Part shown: piece by piece, positions 20,387 to 28,789 of the stretch
Layout of the letters: each line of letters starts with the position of its first letter
Position numbering within the stretch: position 1 is the stretch's first letter
Assembly (NCBI RefSeq): GCF_000013345.1
Contig: NC_007777.1
Span: 4,836,001-4,900,000, forward strand
DNA length: 64,000 bases
Direction: 5' to 3'
Source: Frankia casuarinae
GTDB taxonomy: Bacteria; Actinomycetota; Actinomycetes; Frankiales; Frankiaceae
Notes under the pieces: model-generated
Databases searched by the model: none
What the model was told of the DNA's origin: nothing
What the model saw: the letters and a program-made list of their open reading frames with translations, nothing else
Program-made: the position numbers and the translations under genes

Positions 20387-22697
20387 CCCCGCCCTGCTCC
20401 GGGACGGAGTATTCGCGTAGTCCGAACCGCCGATACAAAGTCCGCAAGGGGCCAGGGGCCCACCAGTTGTAGTCGCCGGCCACCCGCATGAAGGCGGGGA
20501 CCAGCACCCCGCGGATGAGGGTGGCATCGAGCACGATCGCGAGCGCGGTGGCGATCCCGAACATCTGGATGAACCGGACCGACGAGGTACCGAACGCGAC
20601 GAAGGTGACGGCGAGCAGCGCGGCGGCGGTGCTGACGATCCGCCCGACCCGGGCGAGCCCGGTGGCGACCGCCTCGGTGTTGGGCGCGCCGGCGTCGTGC
20701 GCCTCCTTGATCCGGGAGAGCAGGAAGACCTCGTAGTCCATCGAGAGCCCGAAGGCGATACAGAAGAGCAGGACCGGCATGGAGGTGTCCAGCGGGCCTG
20801 GGGTGAAGTCGAGGAACCCGGACAGGTGGCCGTCACTGAAGATCCACACTGAGGCGCCGAACACGGCGCACATCGCCAGCCCGTTGAGCACGATGGCCTT
20901 CACCGGTAGCAGCACGCTGCCGGTGAACAGGAACAGCAGCACGAAGGTCGCCAGCGCGATCAGCCCGAGGGCGACCGGGAGACGGTCGGCGATCGTGGTC
21001 TTGCCGTCTACCAGGACGGCGGATGCGCCACCGATCAGCACGCTGGTCCCCACGGGCGCCGGCACCGCACGCGCGGCCCGGACGAGGGCCTGCGCATGGT
21101 CCGACGCATAGTCCACCGCAGGTACGACCTGGAGGGAATCCGCTCCGGCGATCGCGAACCGGCGGCTGGCCGGACCGGGCGGTACGACCCGGCGCCCGTC
21201 GATGTGGGACCCGAGGGCGCTGTCGACCCGGGCCACGTCCGGCAGTTCGGACAGCGCGGTCGCGTAGGAGGCGAGCGCGGACCGGTCGATCATGCCCGGC
21301 CCGGTGGCTTGGACGACGACGTCGAGCGCGCCGCCGATGTCGGCGGCGAACGCGCCCCGCAGGGCGTCACCGACGATCCGGCTGTCCGCCGAGCCCGGCT
21401 TCAGCACCCGGTCGTCCGGGGTGCCGAAGTTCACGTGCAGAAAGGGCGCCCCGAGGACGAGCAGAACCGCGATCACCGGCAGGCCGGTGAGCACGGGGTG
21501 GCGCATCACGGTGCCGGCGACCTGACGCCAGAACGGCGAGTCGGCCGCCTCCCGCACCACGACCGGCGCCGACCCGACCGGCGCCGACCCGACCGGCGCC
21601 GACCCCGCCGCGCCCGCGGGCCCGATCGCCTCGCCGCCCCGGGCACGACCGGCGCGGCGACGCCGCACGAGCCCGAGCAGACCGCCGATCCCCCAGGCGT
21701 TGACCCGCTCGCCGAGCACCATCAGCAGCGCCGGCAGGGCCACGACGGCGGCCAGCATCGCGACGAGGGTCACCGAGATCCCGGCGTAGCTCATCGACTT
21801 CAGGAAGAACGGCGGGAAGACGAGCATCACGGCCAATGCCACGATCACCGTCGCCCCACTGAACAGGATCGTCCGGCCGGCCGAGCGGACCGTCCCCTCC
21901 ACCGCGGTGGCGCGGTCCCGACCCGCCGCCAGTTCCTCCCGGAACCGGCTGACCATCAGCAACGAGTAGTCGATGCCCAGCCCCAGGCCGAGGGCCGTCG
22001 CCAGGTTCACCGCGAAGATCGACACGTCGGTAAGCTCACCGATCACCGAAAGCGCGGCGAAGCCACCCAGCATGCCGAGCAGCCCGATACCCAGCGGCAG
22101 CAGGGCGGCGACCACGCCCGCGAACGCGATGACCAGCAACGCCAACGTGATGGGAATGGCGAACGACTCGGCGGCGGCGAGGTCGGCCGAGACGTGTCCG
22201 CTGATGTCCTCCCCGACCGTCGCGGCCCCACCCGGTCGGACCGTCACCGCCCCCGGCGCGTCCGCCCACGACCCATAATGATCAACGATGTCGGCGGCCT
22301 GGTCATCGTCCTGGACACTGGCGACGACGAGCGCCTGCCGACCGTCCCGCGAGCGCAGCGCCGGACCGCCCCCCGTCCAGTAGGACACGACGTCCCTCGC
22401 CCCGGCCTGGGCGGCGAGATCGGCCGCAACCTCCTTCCCCGCGGCGACGACCGCCGCGTCGTCGACATCGCCCGCCCGGGCGGTCACCAACAGGAGGAGG
22501 TTCGGGCGGCCGTGGAAGCGGGCGTCCAGGACGTCCTCGGCTCGGGAGGAGTCCGACGCTGGATCGTCGAACCCCCCCGTCTGGAGTTTGCCGAAGGCAC
22601 CGCCCGCGAGCCCACCGGCGCCGAGCAGCACGAGGAGCGTAAGGACGAGGACCAGACGCGGGCGGCGCGTCACGAGCGCCACGAGCGGAGTAAACAC
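20346..22697 (-). CDS. MMPL-family (RND-like) exporter
   Basis: A 783-residue membrane transporter with two repeats of one plus five helices. Each repeat carries the proton-relay Asp-Tyr pair: GLGIDYSLLMVSRFREEL and GLSMDYEVFLLSRIKEA. The GTG start at 22697 has GGAGGG 4 nt upstream and begins VFTPLVALVTRRPR, so the open extension to 22952 is not used. Three copies of a 15-bp repeat (GSAPV) mark the cytosolic linker. It converges on and overlaps the siderophore operon, so siderophore or lipid export is plausible. A divergent TetR gene would be its regulator. Confidence 0.9.
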   Translation of the reverse strand: MFTPLVALVTRRPRLVLVLTLLVLLGAGGLAGGAFGKLQTGGFDDPASDSSRAEDVLDARFHGRPNLLLLVTARAGDVDDAAVVAAGKEVAADLAAQAGARDVVSYWTGGGPALRSRDGRQALVVASVQDDDQAADIVDHYGSWADAPGAVTVRPGGAATVGEDISGHVSADLAAAESFAIPITLALLVIAFAGVVAALLPLGIGLLGMLGGFAALSVIGELTDVSIFAVNLATALGLGLGIDYSLLMVSRFREELAAGRDRATAVEGTVRSAGRTILFSGATVIVALAVMLVFPPFFLKSMSYAGISVTLVAMLAAVVALPALLMVLGERVNAWGIGGLLGLVRRRRAGRARGGEAIGPAGAAGSAPVGSAPVGSAPVVVREAADSPFWRQVAGTVMRHPVLTGLPVIAVLLVLGAPFLHVNFGTPDDRVLKPGSADSRIVGDALRGAFAADIGGALDVVVQATGPGMIDRSALASYATALSELPDVARVDSALGSHIDGRRVVPPGPASRRFAIAGADSLQVVPAVDYASDHAQALVRAARAVPAPVGTSVLIGGASAVLVDGKTTIADRLPVALGLIALATFVLLFLFTGSVLLPVKAIVLNGLAMCAVFGASVWIFSDGHLSGFLDFTPGPLDTSMPVLLFCIAFGLSMDYEVFLLSRIKEAHDAGAPNTEAVATGLARVGRIVSTAAALLAVTFVAFGTSSVRFIQMFGIATALAIVLDATLIRGVLVPAFMRVAGDYNWWAPGPLRTLYRRFGLREYSVPEQGGVRTVQSRAGAPSR

Positions 22698-22729
22698 GGA
22701 ACCCTCCGAAGAGCAGGCGATGCTGAAGA

Positions 22730-22740
22730 GAACAGTGTTC
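22730..22740. promoter_or_regulatory. Candidate TetR operator half-palindrome
   Basis: GAACAGTGTTC is a perfect odd-centred palindrome in the 109-bp divergent region between the MMPL and tetR starts, next to GCGATCGC (22741-22748). Position fits autoregulation, but this is inference. Confidence 0.35.
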
Positions 22741-22806
22741 GCGATCGCTGCTCGTGTCAAGACGCATCCGTTCGCAAAGTTGACAGCGTTCTCGTCGAGA
22801 CCCACC

Positions 22807-23574
22807 ATGACCGTGGTGAGCAGTCCGGTTCCCCGTCGCGAACGACTGCGGCAGGCCACTCTCGACGAGATCAAACAGACCGCGCGCGCCCAGCTGGCCG
22901 AGCGTGGCCCGGCTGCGCTCTCCCTACGGGGGGTCGCCCGGGTGATGGGCATGGCCCCATCGGCCCTGTACCGCTACGTGGACAGCCGGGAGATCCTGCT
23001 GGCCGAACTGGTCGCGGACGGGTTCGCCTCGCTGGCGGAGGCCCTGGAGGCGGCCTTCGACGCGGCCGATCCGCATGACCACCTACGACGCTGGCTCCAG
23101 GTCGCCCGCGCGCAGCGCCGCTGGGCCCTGGACCACCCGACGGAATACGGACTGATCTTCGGTCCCGGCATTCCCTGTGCCACGTCGACCAACGACCGGA
23201 TGATCACACAGCTGCACCGCGCGGTCGCGGTGCTGTTCCGCTGCATGAGCGAGTCGACCGGGGCCGGCATGATCGACACCGCCGCGGTGGACGCCCAGCT
23301 CACCCCGCCGATGCGCGCCAGCCTGCAAGCCTGGGGACGCGACCACGACGTCGCGATCGACGCCGCCGGACTCGCCGTGTGCCTGGCCGTCTAGACCCAG
23401 TTGCACGGCTTCATCTCCTTGGAGATGTTCGGGCACCTCCCCCCCGCCCTTGACGACATCGACGAACTGTTCGACCGGCAGATGGCGGACGCGATCATCC
23501 GCGTGTGGCGAGGCGGGTACAACCTCGCCACGGTGATGCCCGTCCCGCCGGCCGACCGACCGGTCGCGAAGTGA
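22807..23574 (+). pseudogene. TetR-family regulator interrupted by in-frame TAG
   Basis: The N-terminus is a TetR HTH (ALSLRGVARVMGMAPSALYRYVDSREIL). It continues into a WHG-type ligand domain to LAVCLAV, then TAG at 23392-23394. The same frame carries on with TQLHGFISLEMFGHLPP and reaches TGA at 23572-23574. In this family the position before TQLHG is normally Trp, so TGG to TAG is the simplest change. Full-length would be 255 residues; the truncated product has 195. Loss of the dimerisation helices would probably inactivate it and derepress the MMPL gene. A sequencing error or suppression cannot be excluded. Confidence 0.82.
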
Positions 23575-23664
23575 CCACCCGGTGCCGGCCAGTCGGTCCG
23601 GTGATTGACGGTCCGGTGGTCGCCGGGCAGCGGTTCAGCTGCCCGGCGACCGGCCGCCGGACGG

Positions 23665-24735
23665 TCAGGCCGAGGTCCGCATTCGCCGCCCCAGTGCGTC
23701 GAGCGCGACCCGACGGGTACTCTTGATCTCCGGCAACCGCGCCTGATAAGCCGGTGCCGTGGCCAACGGCTGGTAGAAGCCGAGCCGCGGAACGAAGTCG
23801 GTGTCGTCGTAGCCCGGCGGCCGGTGCAACGCATACGTACGACCCGGGAAAAGCAGGTCGTAGTTGTCGGCGATCTGCCAGATGGCGACGTGCGGGTCGA
23901 CCCGCCGACGCTGAAAGTACGCCTCCAGGACATCGATTGTGAAACTAATCTCATGGAACTGTTTGACCAGGCTGTGGTAGTGCTGGCCGACCTGATACTT
24001 GATCGGTAGTTCGACCTGGAGACTATCGGAGTAGTCGAGCAGATCGAGAGCCAGAACCTTCAGTGACGTCTCGACGCCGTACCCCCGCGAGAACGCCAGC
24101 GCCGCGAAGACGTCCGCGTCGATGACGAACTCCCCGATCAGCGGCTGGATTGTCCGAGTGATGGACGGCACATACCTGGCGAGCTGTTTCGACAACAGCG
24201 ACCGCAGCATCTCGGTGGTTCGCCCCCCGGGCTGCCCGTCGCCAGTCACTCTACGCGAACTTCCGTTGACGAAAAGCGGGGCGTTATCGGCAGTCGCGGC
24301 GGCAGCCAGGACACCCACTGTATATGGATCATAGCTTTCCAGATCGGCGTCATGGAAGATGAGCCGACTCCCGAACGCAAGATAGGCGAGACTACGCATC
24401 GCACCCGCCTTGCCGCCGGTCGTGGTGGCCTCTCGGCCCGCGTGACGCTGCAGGACCGACTCCCCACGCACGACCCAGCTGGCGCCCGCGTCGGTCGCGA
24501 TGCGCATCAGGCCATGTTCGTCCCCGTCCGACGACGGGTCGACAACCACGCCGATCTCGTCCAGCACGCTACGCTCCTGCATCCAGCGTTGCCGGTTGAG
24601 TGCGATGATGTCGCCGAGAGTTCGAGCCGCCTCCGGGCCACGGGCCGGGATGAGCAGACTCAGAGTGATGCCCTTGGCGAGTTTGTCGACCTCGATTGAG
24701 TCGAGGTCGAGGCTGGTGGGTTCGAGCGTTCGCAC
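23665..24735 (-). CDS. GpgS-like glycosyltransferase (GT2/GT81 type)
   Basis: A 356-residue soluble GT-A fold enzyme. It has TLSLLIPARG at the nucleotide-binding strand, TTGGKAGAMRSLAYLA, the metal-binding FHDADLESYD, and LIGEFVIDADVFA. This layout resembles glucosyl-3-phosphoglycerate or mannosylglycerate synthases, which make methylglucose-lipopolysaccharide primers or compatible solutes. It lacks membrane segments. The GTG start at 24735 has GAGGGG upstream. No trehalose or glycerate gene is adjacent, so donor and acceptor remain unassigned. Confidence 0.7.
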   Translation of the reverse strand: MRTLEPTSLDLDSIEVDKLAKGITLSLLIPARGPEAARTLGDIIALNRQRWMQERSVLDEIGVVVDPSSDGDEHGLMRIATDAGASWVVRGESVLQRHAGREATTTGGKAGAMRSLAYLAFGSRLIFHDADLESYDPYTVGVLAAAATADNAPLFVNGSSRRVTGDGQPGGRTTEMLRSLLSKQLARYVPSITRTIQPLIGEFVIDADVFAALAFSRGYGVETSLKVLALDLLDYSDSLQVELPIKYQVGQHYHSLVKQFHEISFTIDVLEAYFQRRRVDPHVAIWQIADNYDLLFPGRTYALHRPPGYDDTDFVPRLGFYQPLATAPAYQARLPEIKSTRRVALDALGRRMRTSA

Positions 24736-25355
24736 GGACGCCCCTCTCTCGTGACCTTTCTTCGGTACGGACAGCCCGTACCGGTGATGACGTCCAGATG
24801 GGGATCTGGTGCGGCATTGCCGGCGGTATCAGACGGGCTGGGTAGGGAATCCCCCGGCCACCCCGGACCGCATGATTGCGTACCTCCGTTCACAACGCCT
24901 CATCCGCCCGAGTCGTAGCCGGTACCTCCCCGCGTGTTCCGGTTCACCGCTTCCGCCTCTCGACCACCCGGGAACGATCGGTCCGCCACATGCAGGTGCT
25001 GGAGCGTCAAAGTATCGGTCTTACGACCGTGTCCGTCACTCCCCATCTTTCTCGAGGGGGAACAACCACCGCTTCTGGGACAAGGAGCGAACACTCGGCG
25101 CCGCACCAGCACGGCGCATGACCCCGCCGTGCCACGGAGAGTACCCGACCAAGCGCCCGGAACGGTTACTCCAGGACCGATCCGAAAGAACTACCCCCAC
25201 ACGGCCCGCCGATGCCACCGGATGGGCAGAATCGCTCACGGCGTCCTACTCTCTTTCGATCATGGCCATGGAAGGAAGACCGGCGCGCGGCCGGACCATC
25301 CCGAGGACGGACGATCGGGCGGCGCTCGCCGACCTGCCCGCCGCCGTGGCCGCGC
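24736..25355. other. Intergenic region, 620 bp
   Basis: No coding sequence is supported. An inverted repeat CGGTACGG/CCGTACCG (24763-24783, 5-nt loop) lies in the presumed leader of the glycosyltransferase gene and could be an operator or hairpin. The rest shows nothing recognisable. Confidence 0.4.
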
Positions 25356-27140
25356 TCACCATCGCGTACGCCGGGACACCACGGCGGATACGGCATCCGG
25401 GGCTGGGGGCTGTCTACTCGAACCAACCCTCTCGCCGACGTCATGCCCACCGACGTCATGCCCACCGACGTCATGCCCACCGACGTCATGCCCACCGACG
25501 TCATGCCCACCGACGTCATGCCCACCGACGTCATGGCCCGGTCTGGCGGAGCCGACCGCGACCCGGTCCCGTCCCGCGGCCTTGGCGGCGTACAGCGCGC
25601 GATCCGCGGCTGCGACGAGCGCGAAGGTGTCGTCCGCGTGATCGGGGAGGGCCGCCGCTCCGACCGAGACCGTCACAGCGATCAGCAGCGACTCCTCGCC
25701 GGTGTCTCCCCGGACACCGGCACCCGACCGGGCCTGGCCGCGCGCCCTCGTCGGCTCCGCAGACCCCGCAGCCCCGGACTCCCCCGTGCGGGCCGGCGGA
25801 TCCGGAACTCGCGGCGCGGGCAGGACGATCCGGACGGGTTCTCGTCCGACGCCGCGGCGCAGACGTTCGGCGATATCGGCGAGGGCGTCTCCCCGGACAT
25901 TCAGCGTGAGCAGCGCGAACTCCTCACCCCCGTAACGGGCGACGACGTCACCGGGACGGGTCACGACCAGCAGTCGCCGAGCCACCTCCGTCAACACCTG
26001 ATCACCAGCCGGATGGCCGAATCGGTCGTTCACCGACTTGAAGTGGTCGACGTCAACGAGGATCAGCCCCATTCCGGATCCGGTGCGTCGTACCCGACCG
26101 GCCGCCAACCTCATCTCGGTCTCCAGATAGCGGCGGGTACGCAGGCCGGTCAGCCCGTCCGTGATCGCCAGACGCCGCTGGTCGGCCTCCAGGCCCGCCA
26201 TCCGAACGATGATCAGAATCATCATGATCGCACTTACGGCCACGGCGACCAGCAGATCCCGTAGATCACCACGGATCACCTGCACGGCCAGCACGGTCGG
26301 AGCCACCAGCCCGGCACTCGACAGTGCCACCAGGCGCCGGCCGCTGCGCGCCTGCGCACGCGGGGACGCCGGCCGCGTGAGGTCGACCATGGTCGGATGC
26401 AACCCGGCGGCGCCGAGGGCGAGGTTGCCTGTCAACCAGATCGCGTCGAGGTAGTTGCCGACCTCGAAGGTCCCGTTCGTCTGCTGCACGACGTAGATGG
26501 TGTCGGCGGTCAGGTTGGCGAGCAGATTGCCCGCCAACAGGAAGAAGGCGGGTGGGCGGCTCCCGTGCCCCAGCACGAGACGGATGGCCACCCCCAGCAG
26601 CGCCAGATCCATCGCCGGATAGGCCACCGAGGTGACGCCGACGAACAGATCATGGTCCGCACGCACCTGCGGCGCGATCAGGTAGAGCCAGGACAACAGA
26701 ACCGCCGCGAGCAGGAACATCGATCCGTCGAGCAGGCCGGCGATGTCCCGTTCCTGGGTCCGTCGCCGGGTCAGCAGAACGAGACCGACGACGAACAGCG
26801 GATAGTGGCCCAGATATAACACATCCGGCAAGGCCGGATACTCTGTGATGTCAAGCACATAGTGAAAGATGTAGAAGGCACCATCGCCTATGGCGTACAT
26901 CACCTGGCTGATTCCGATCAGCAGCCAGGGACGTCGGTCGGCCAACTCCTGGCGTCGCAGGCCGAGGAACACGGCCCCCGCGGCCGAGGCGCTGAGGCAG
27001 AGGTAGATGACCAGCCGGACGGCACGTGGGCCGCCGGTCGTGGGAAACTGGCCGTAGACGAGGATGGCGATCAGACCGAGACAGAGATAGACAAGCCAGA
27101 CGTGGCTACGCCAAGCGCGCCGCCACGATGGAGCCGGCAT
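25356..27140 (-). CDS. Membrane-bound diguanylate cyclase (GGDEF)
   Basis: A 594-residue protein from ATG 27140; an in-frame GTG at 27206 is an alternative. The N-terminal half has about eight to ten hydrophobic helices (VWLVYLCLGLIAILVYG; DIAGLLDGSMFLLAAVLLSW). The second half is a GGDEF domain: ITDGLTGLRTRRYLE, VDVDHFKSVNDRFGHPAGD and the active-site RYGGEEFALL. An R/A/G/P-rich insertion splits the domain before VTVSVGAAALPDHAD. No I-site RxxD is seen just before GGEEF, so product inhibition may be absent. A seven-fold GHDVG repeat forms the C-terminal tail. It should make cyclic di-GMP from two GTP. Confidence 0.88.
   Translation of the reverse strand: MPAPSWRRAWRSHVWLVYLCLGLIAILVYGQFPTTGGPRAVRLVIYLCLSASAAGAVFLGLRRQELADRRPWLLIGISQVMYAIGDGAFYIFHYVLDITEYPALPDVLYLGHYPLFVVGLVLLTRRRTQERDIAGLLDGSMFLLAAVLLSWLYLIAPQVRADHDLFVGVTSVAYPAMDLALLGVAIRLVLGHGSRPPAFFLLAGNLLANLTADTIYVVQQTNGTFEVGNYLDAIWLTGNLALGAAGLHPTMVDLTRPASPRAQARSGRRLVALSSAGLVAPTVLAVQVIRGDLRDLLVAVAVSAIMMILIIVRMAGLEADQRRLAITDGLTGLRTRRYLETEMRLAAGRVRRTGSGMGLILVDVDHFKSVNDRFGHPAGDQVLTEVARRLLVVTRPGDVVARYGGEEFALLTLNVRGDALADIAERLRRGVGREPVRIVLPAPRVPDPPARTGESGAAGSAEPTRARGQARSGAGVRGDTGEESLLIAVTVSVGAAALPDHADDTFALVAAADRALYAAKAAGRDRVAVGSARPGHDVGGHDVGGHDVGGHDVGGHDVGGHDVGGHDVGERVGSSRQPPAPDAVSAVVSRRTRW
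25436..25535 (-). repeat. 15-bp in-frame repeat (GHDVG)n
   Basis: Six perfect CGACGTCATGCCCAC units plus a partial one encode consecutive Gly-His-Asp-Val-Gly near the C-terminus of the cyclase. The histidine/aspartate spacing could bind metal, though this is untested. Confidence 0.93.
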
Positions 27141-27206
27141 CACCCCTCGGTTCGCGACGCGGGATCCGTGCGGGACAGCGGACGTGGCAGCGGTGCCGGG
27201 GTCCAC

Positions 27207-27717
27207 CGGGAGGTCCGGGCCGGTGCGTCGTCCAGCTGAACGTGATGCCGTTGATGGGCGTTCGTTGTCGGGTTGACCGAGGGAATCGAACCTGTCGACC
27301 GTGCAGGACCGGCTGGCGGTGAACAGCCGCCCCGGAGGGACCGGGCCATGAGCAGCCTCTCAGTGTGGACGTACGGGTGGTACGCGTACCGGCCACGTAC
27401 GCCTGTGGTGCCTTGCGGCATTCCGTTGCCGCTCACGGCACCTACAGCGCCACTGAGCCCACCCGTCTGGTTTCGACGGGTCGGAACGCCGCGACCTACC
27501 GAAACCGTATCGAATGGTTGCTCTTCGTACAGGAACATTTGAAGCCCGATGGGCACTATTGTCCGATCATTTGTCCGATCATTGTGCGGGATTCGCCCCG
27601 TCCGGACGGATCTCGACTGGCGCGGTCACGAAGGGCGAGCTTCGCCCGGACCACTACGAGCCGATGATCGGCAAGTCAGGCCGACGACCGCCGTCGCGGA
27701 CGTTTCCGCGACGCGGG
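27207..27717. other. Intergenic region, about 510 bp
   Basis: This is the leader side of the diguanylate cyclase and the downstream side of the FkbM gene. No gene is supported. Base composition falls around 27430-27590, compatible with promoter DNA. Confidence 0.4.
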
Positions 27718-28470
27718 TCAGGGGTGGGCGACGAAGTTGAAGTGCGCCCCCGACGCGAAGGTCGTCCGGAACATGGGCAACGTGTAAGGACCGTCGCCGT
27801 CCAGATCGAAGATGCGCAGTCCGAGATCATTGTCGACGAGCGTGTACATCTCGTCGGCCGTCGTACCGTAGTCCCGGGCACCGGCACCGAACTCGAAGAC
27901 GAGATGCGGCCGGCTGGAGCCGATCAACTTCTGGCCACCCTTGAACACCCCGTACTCGGCCCCCTCGACGTCAACCTTGATCAAGGTTGGCCGGTAGTCG
28001 GCCGGCATCGCGTCGTCCAGCGTCTCGACGGCCACCTCGATCCGTTCGACGTCCTCACTGTCGGGCACCCGATCACGCAGCCCGCTGTAGGCGGGCCTGC
28101 TGCGGACGTAGGTGAAGGGCAGCACCCCCGGCTGGTCGGCGAGCGCGGCCTGTCGTACCTCCACCGCCGGGAAATCGGTGGTCAACGCCGCGGCCATGTG
28201 CGGCAACGGCTCATAGGCGACGTGCCGGCCTCCCGGGGCGTGCCGGAGGATGGTCCGCAGAACGTCACCCTTGTGCGCGCCCACGTCGATACAGTTCGAG
28301 TCCTCCCGGAGGACGAAGGACAGCAGCAGCGCCAGATGCCGGTCGTCGCTGCGATTGCGGCGGGCGGTAGGAACGACGTTGTCACGCACCAGCTTCAGCG
28401 CCGGGCCGAGGCCGATGTCGACCGCCACCCGCCGGGCCCTTGCCAGCTGCTTTTCCATCCGAGGATCCAT
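27718..28470 (-). CDS. FkbM-family SAM methyltransferase
   Basis: A 250-residue protein with the FkbM signature: NCIDVGAHKGDVLRTILRH (SAM motif I), HVAYEPLPHMAAAL (acidic motif II), IKVDVEGAEYGVFKGG and PHLVFEFGAG. ATG 28470 is preceded by AGGAGG at 9 nt, which favours it over the TTG at 28494. Family members O-methylate sugars or polyketides. No sugar or polyketide cluster is adjacent, so the acceptor is unknown. It appears monocistronic. Confidence 0.88.
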   Translation of the reverse strand: MDPRMEKQLARARRVAVDIGLGPALKLVRDNVVPTARRNRSDDRHLALLLSFVLREDSNCIDVGAHKGDVLRTILRHAPGGRHVAYEPLPHMAAALTTDFPAVEVRQAALADQPGVLPFTYVRSRPAYSGLRDRVPDSEDVERIEVAVETLDDAMPADYRPTLIKVDVEGAEYGVFKGGQKLIGSSRPHLVFEFGAGARDYGTTADEMYTLVDNDLGLRIFDLDGDGPYTLPMFRTTFASGAHFNFVAHP

Positions 28471-28659
28471 CCGCCGCGACCTCCTGTTGTTCAAGCGGTG
28501 ACCTGCCGGAGTGTCATCGCCGAATGACCCATTATGACAGTCAGTACACCACTATTGGGCGAACATGATCCACGGTCAAGACCAGTAACAGGAATTTCAA
28601 GTCCACTTCATTCCCGCTCGACCCCGCTCGACCGATAATCCTTACGTCACGAAAGAGTT

Positions 28660-28700
28660 CGACTTCTGAACCCTTCCGCAAGGGAAGGGTTCAGAAGTCG
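28660..28700 (-). terminator. Strong hairpin terminator downstream of gcvP
   Basis: A perfect 18-bp stem (CGACTTCTGAACCCTTCC and its complement) closes a GCAAG loop, 90 bp after the gcvP stop. On the gcvP strand a short T-rich tract (CTCTTTC) follows, which fits intrinsic termination. Confidence 0.85.
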
Positions 28701-28789
28701 CGGCAGACTACCCAGCGAGACCGTTCGACCTCGCATCGGCCGCCGCCGCGATGGAGAAAATCGACGGCGGCCGCGCCGGCATCCCGTCC

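Noticed and set aside
25436-25535. CRISPR-like array
   Set aside because: The 15-bp units are contiguous with no spacers and are in frame in the cyclase gene. The same applies to the 9101 and 37441 arrays.
24809-25909. Rightward gene over the cyclase end and intergenic DNA
   Set aside because: It is mostly antisense to the GGDEF gene and its sequence is low-complexity (repeated HRRHA).
27260-27345. Possible tRNA on the minus strand (GGTTCGATTCCC)
   Set aside because: The T-loop-like box lacks a pairing T-stem and no acceptor stem could be formed around it.
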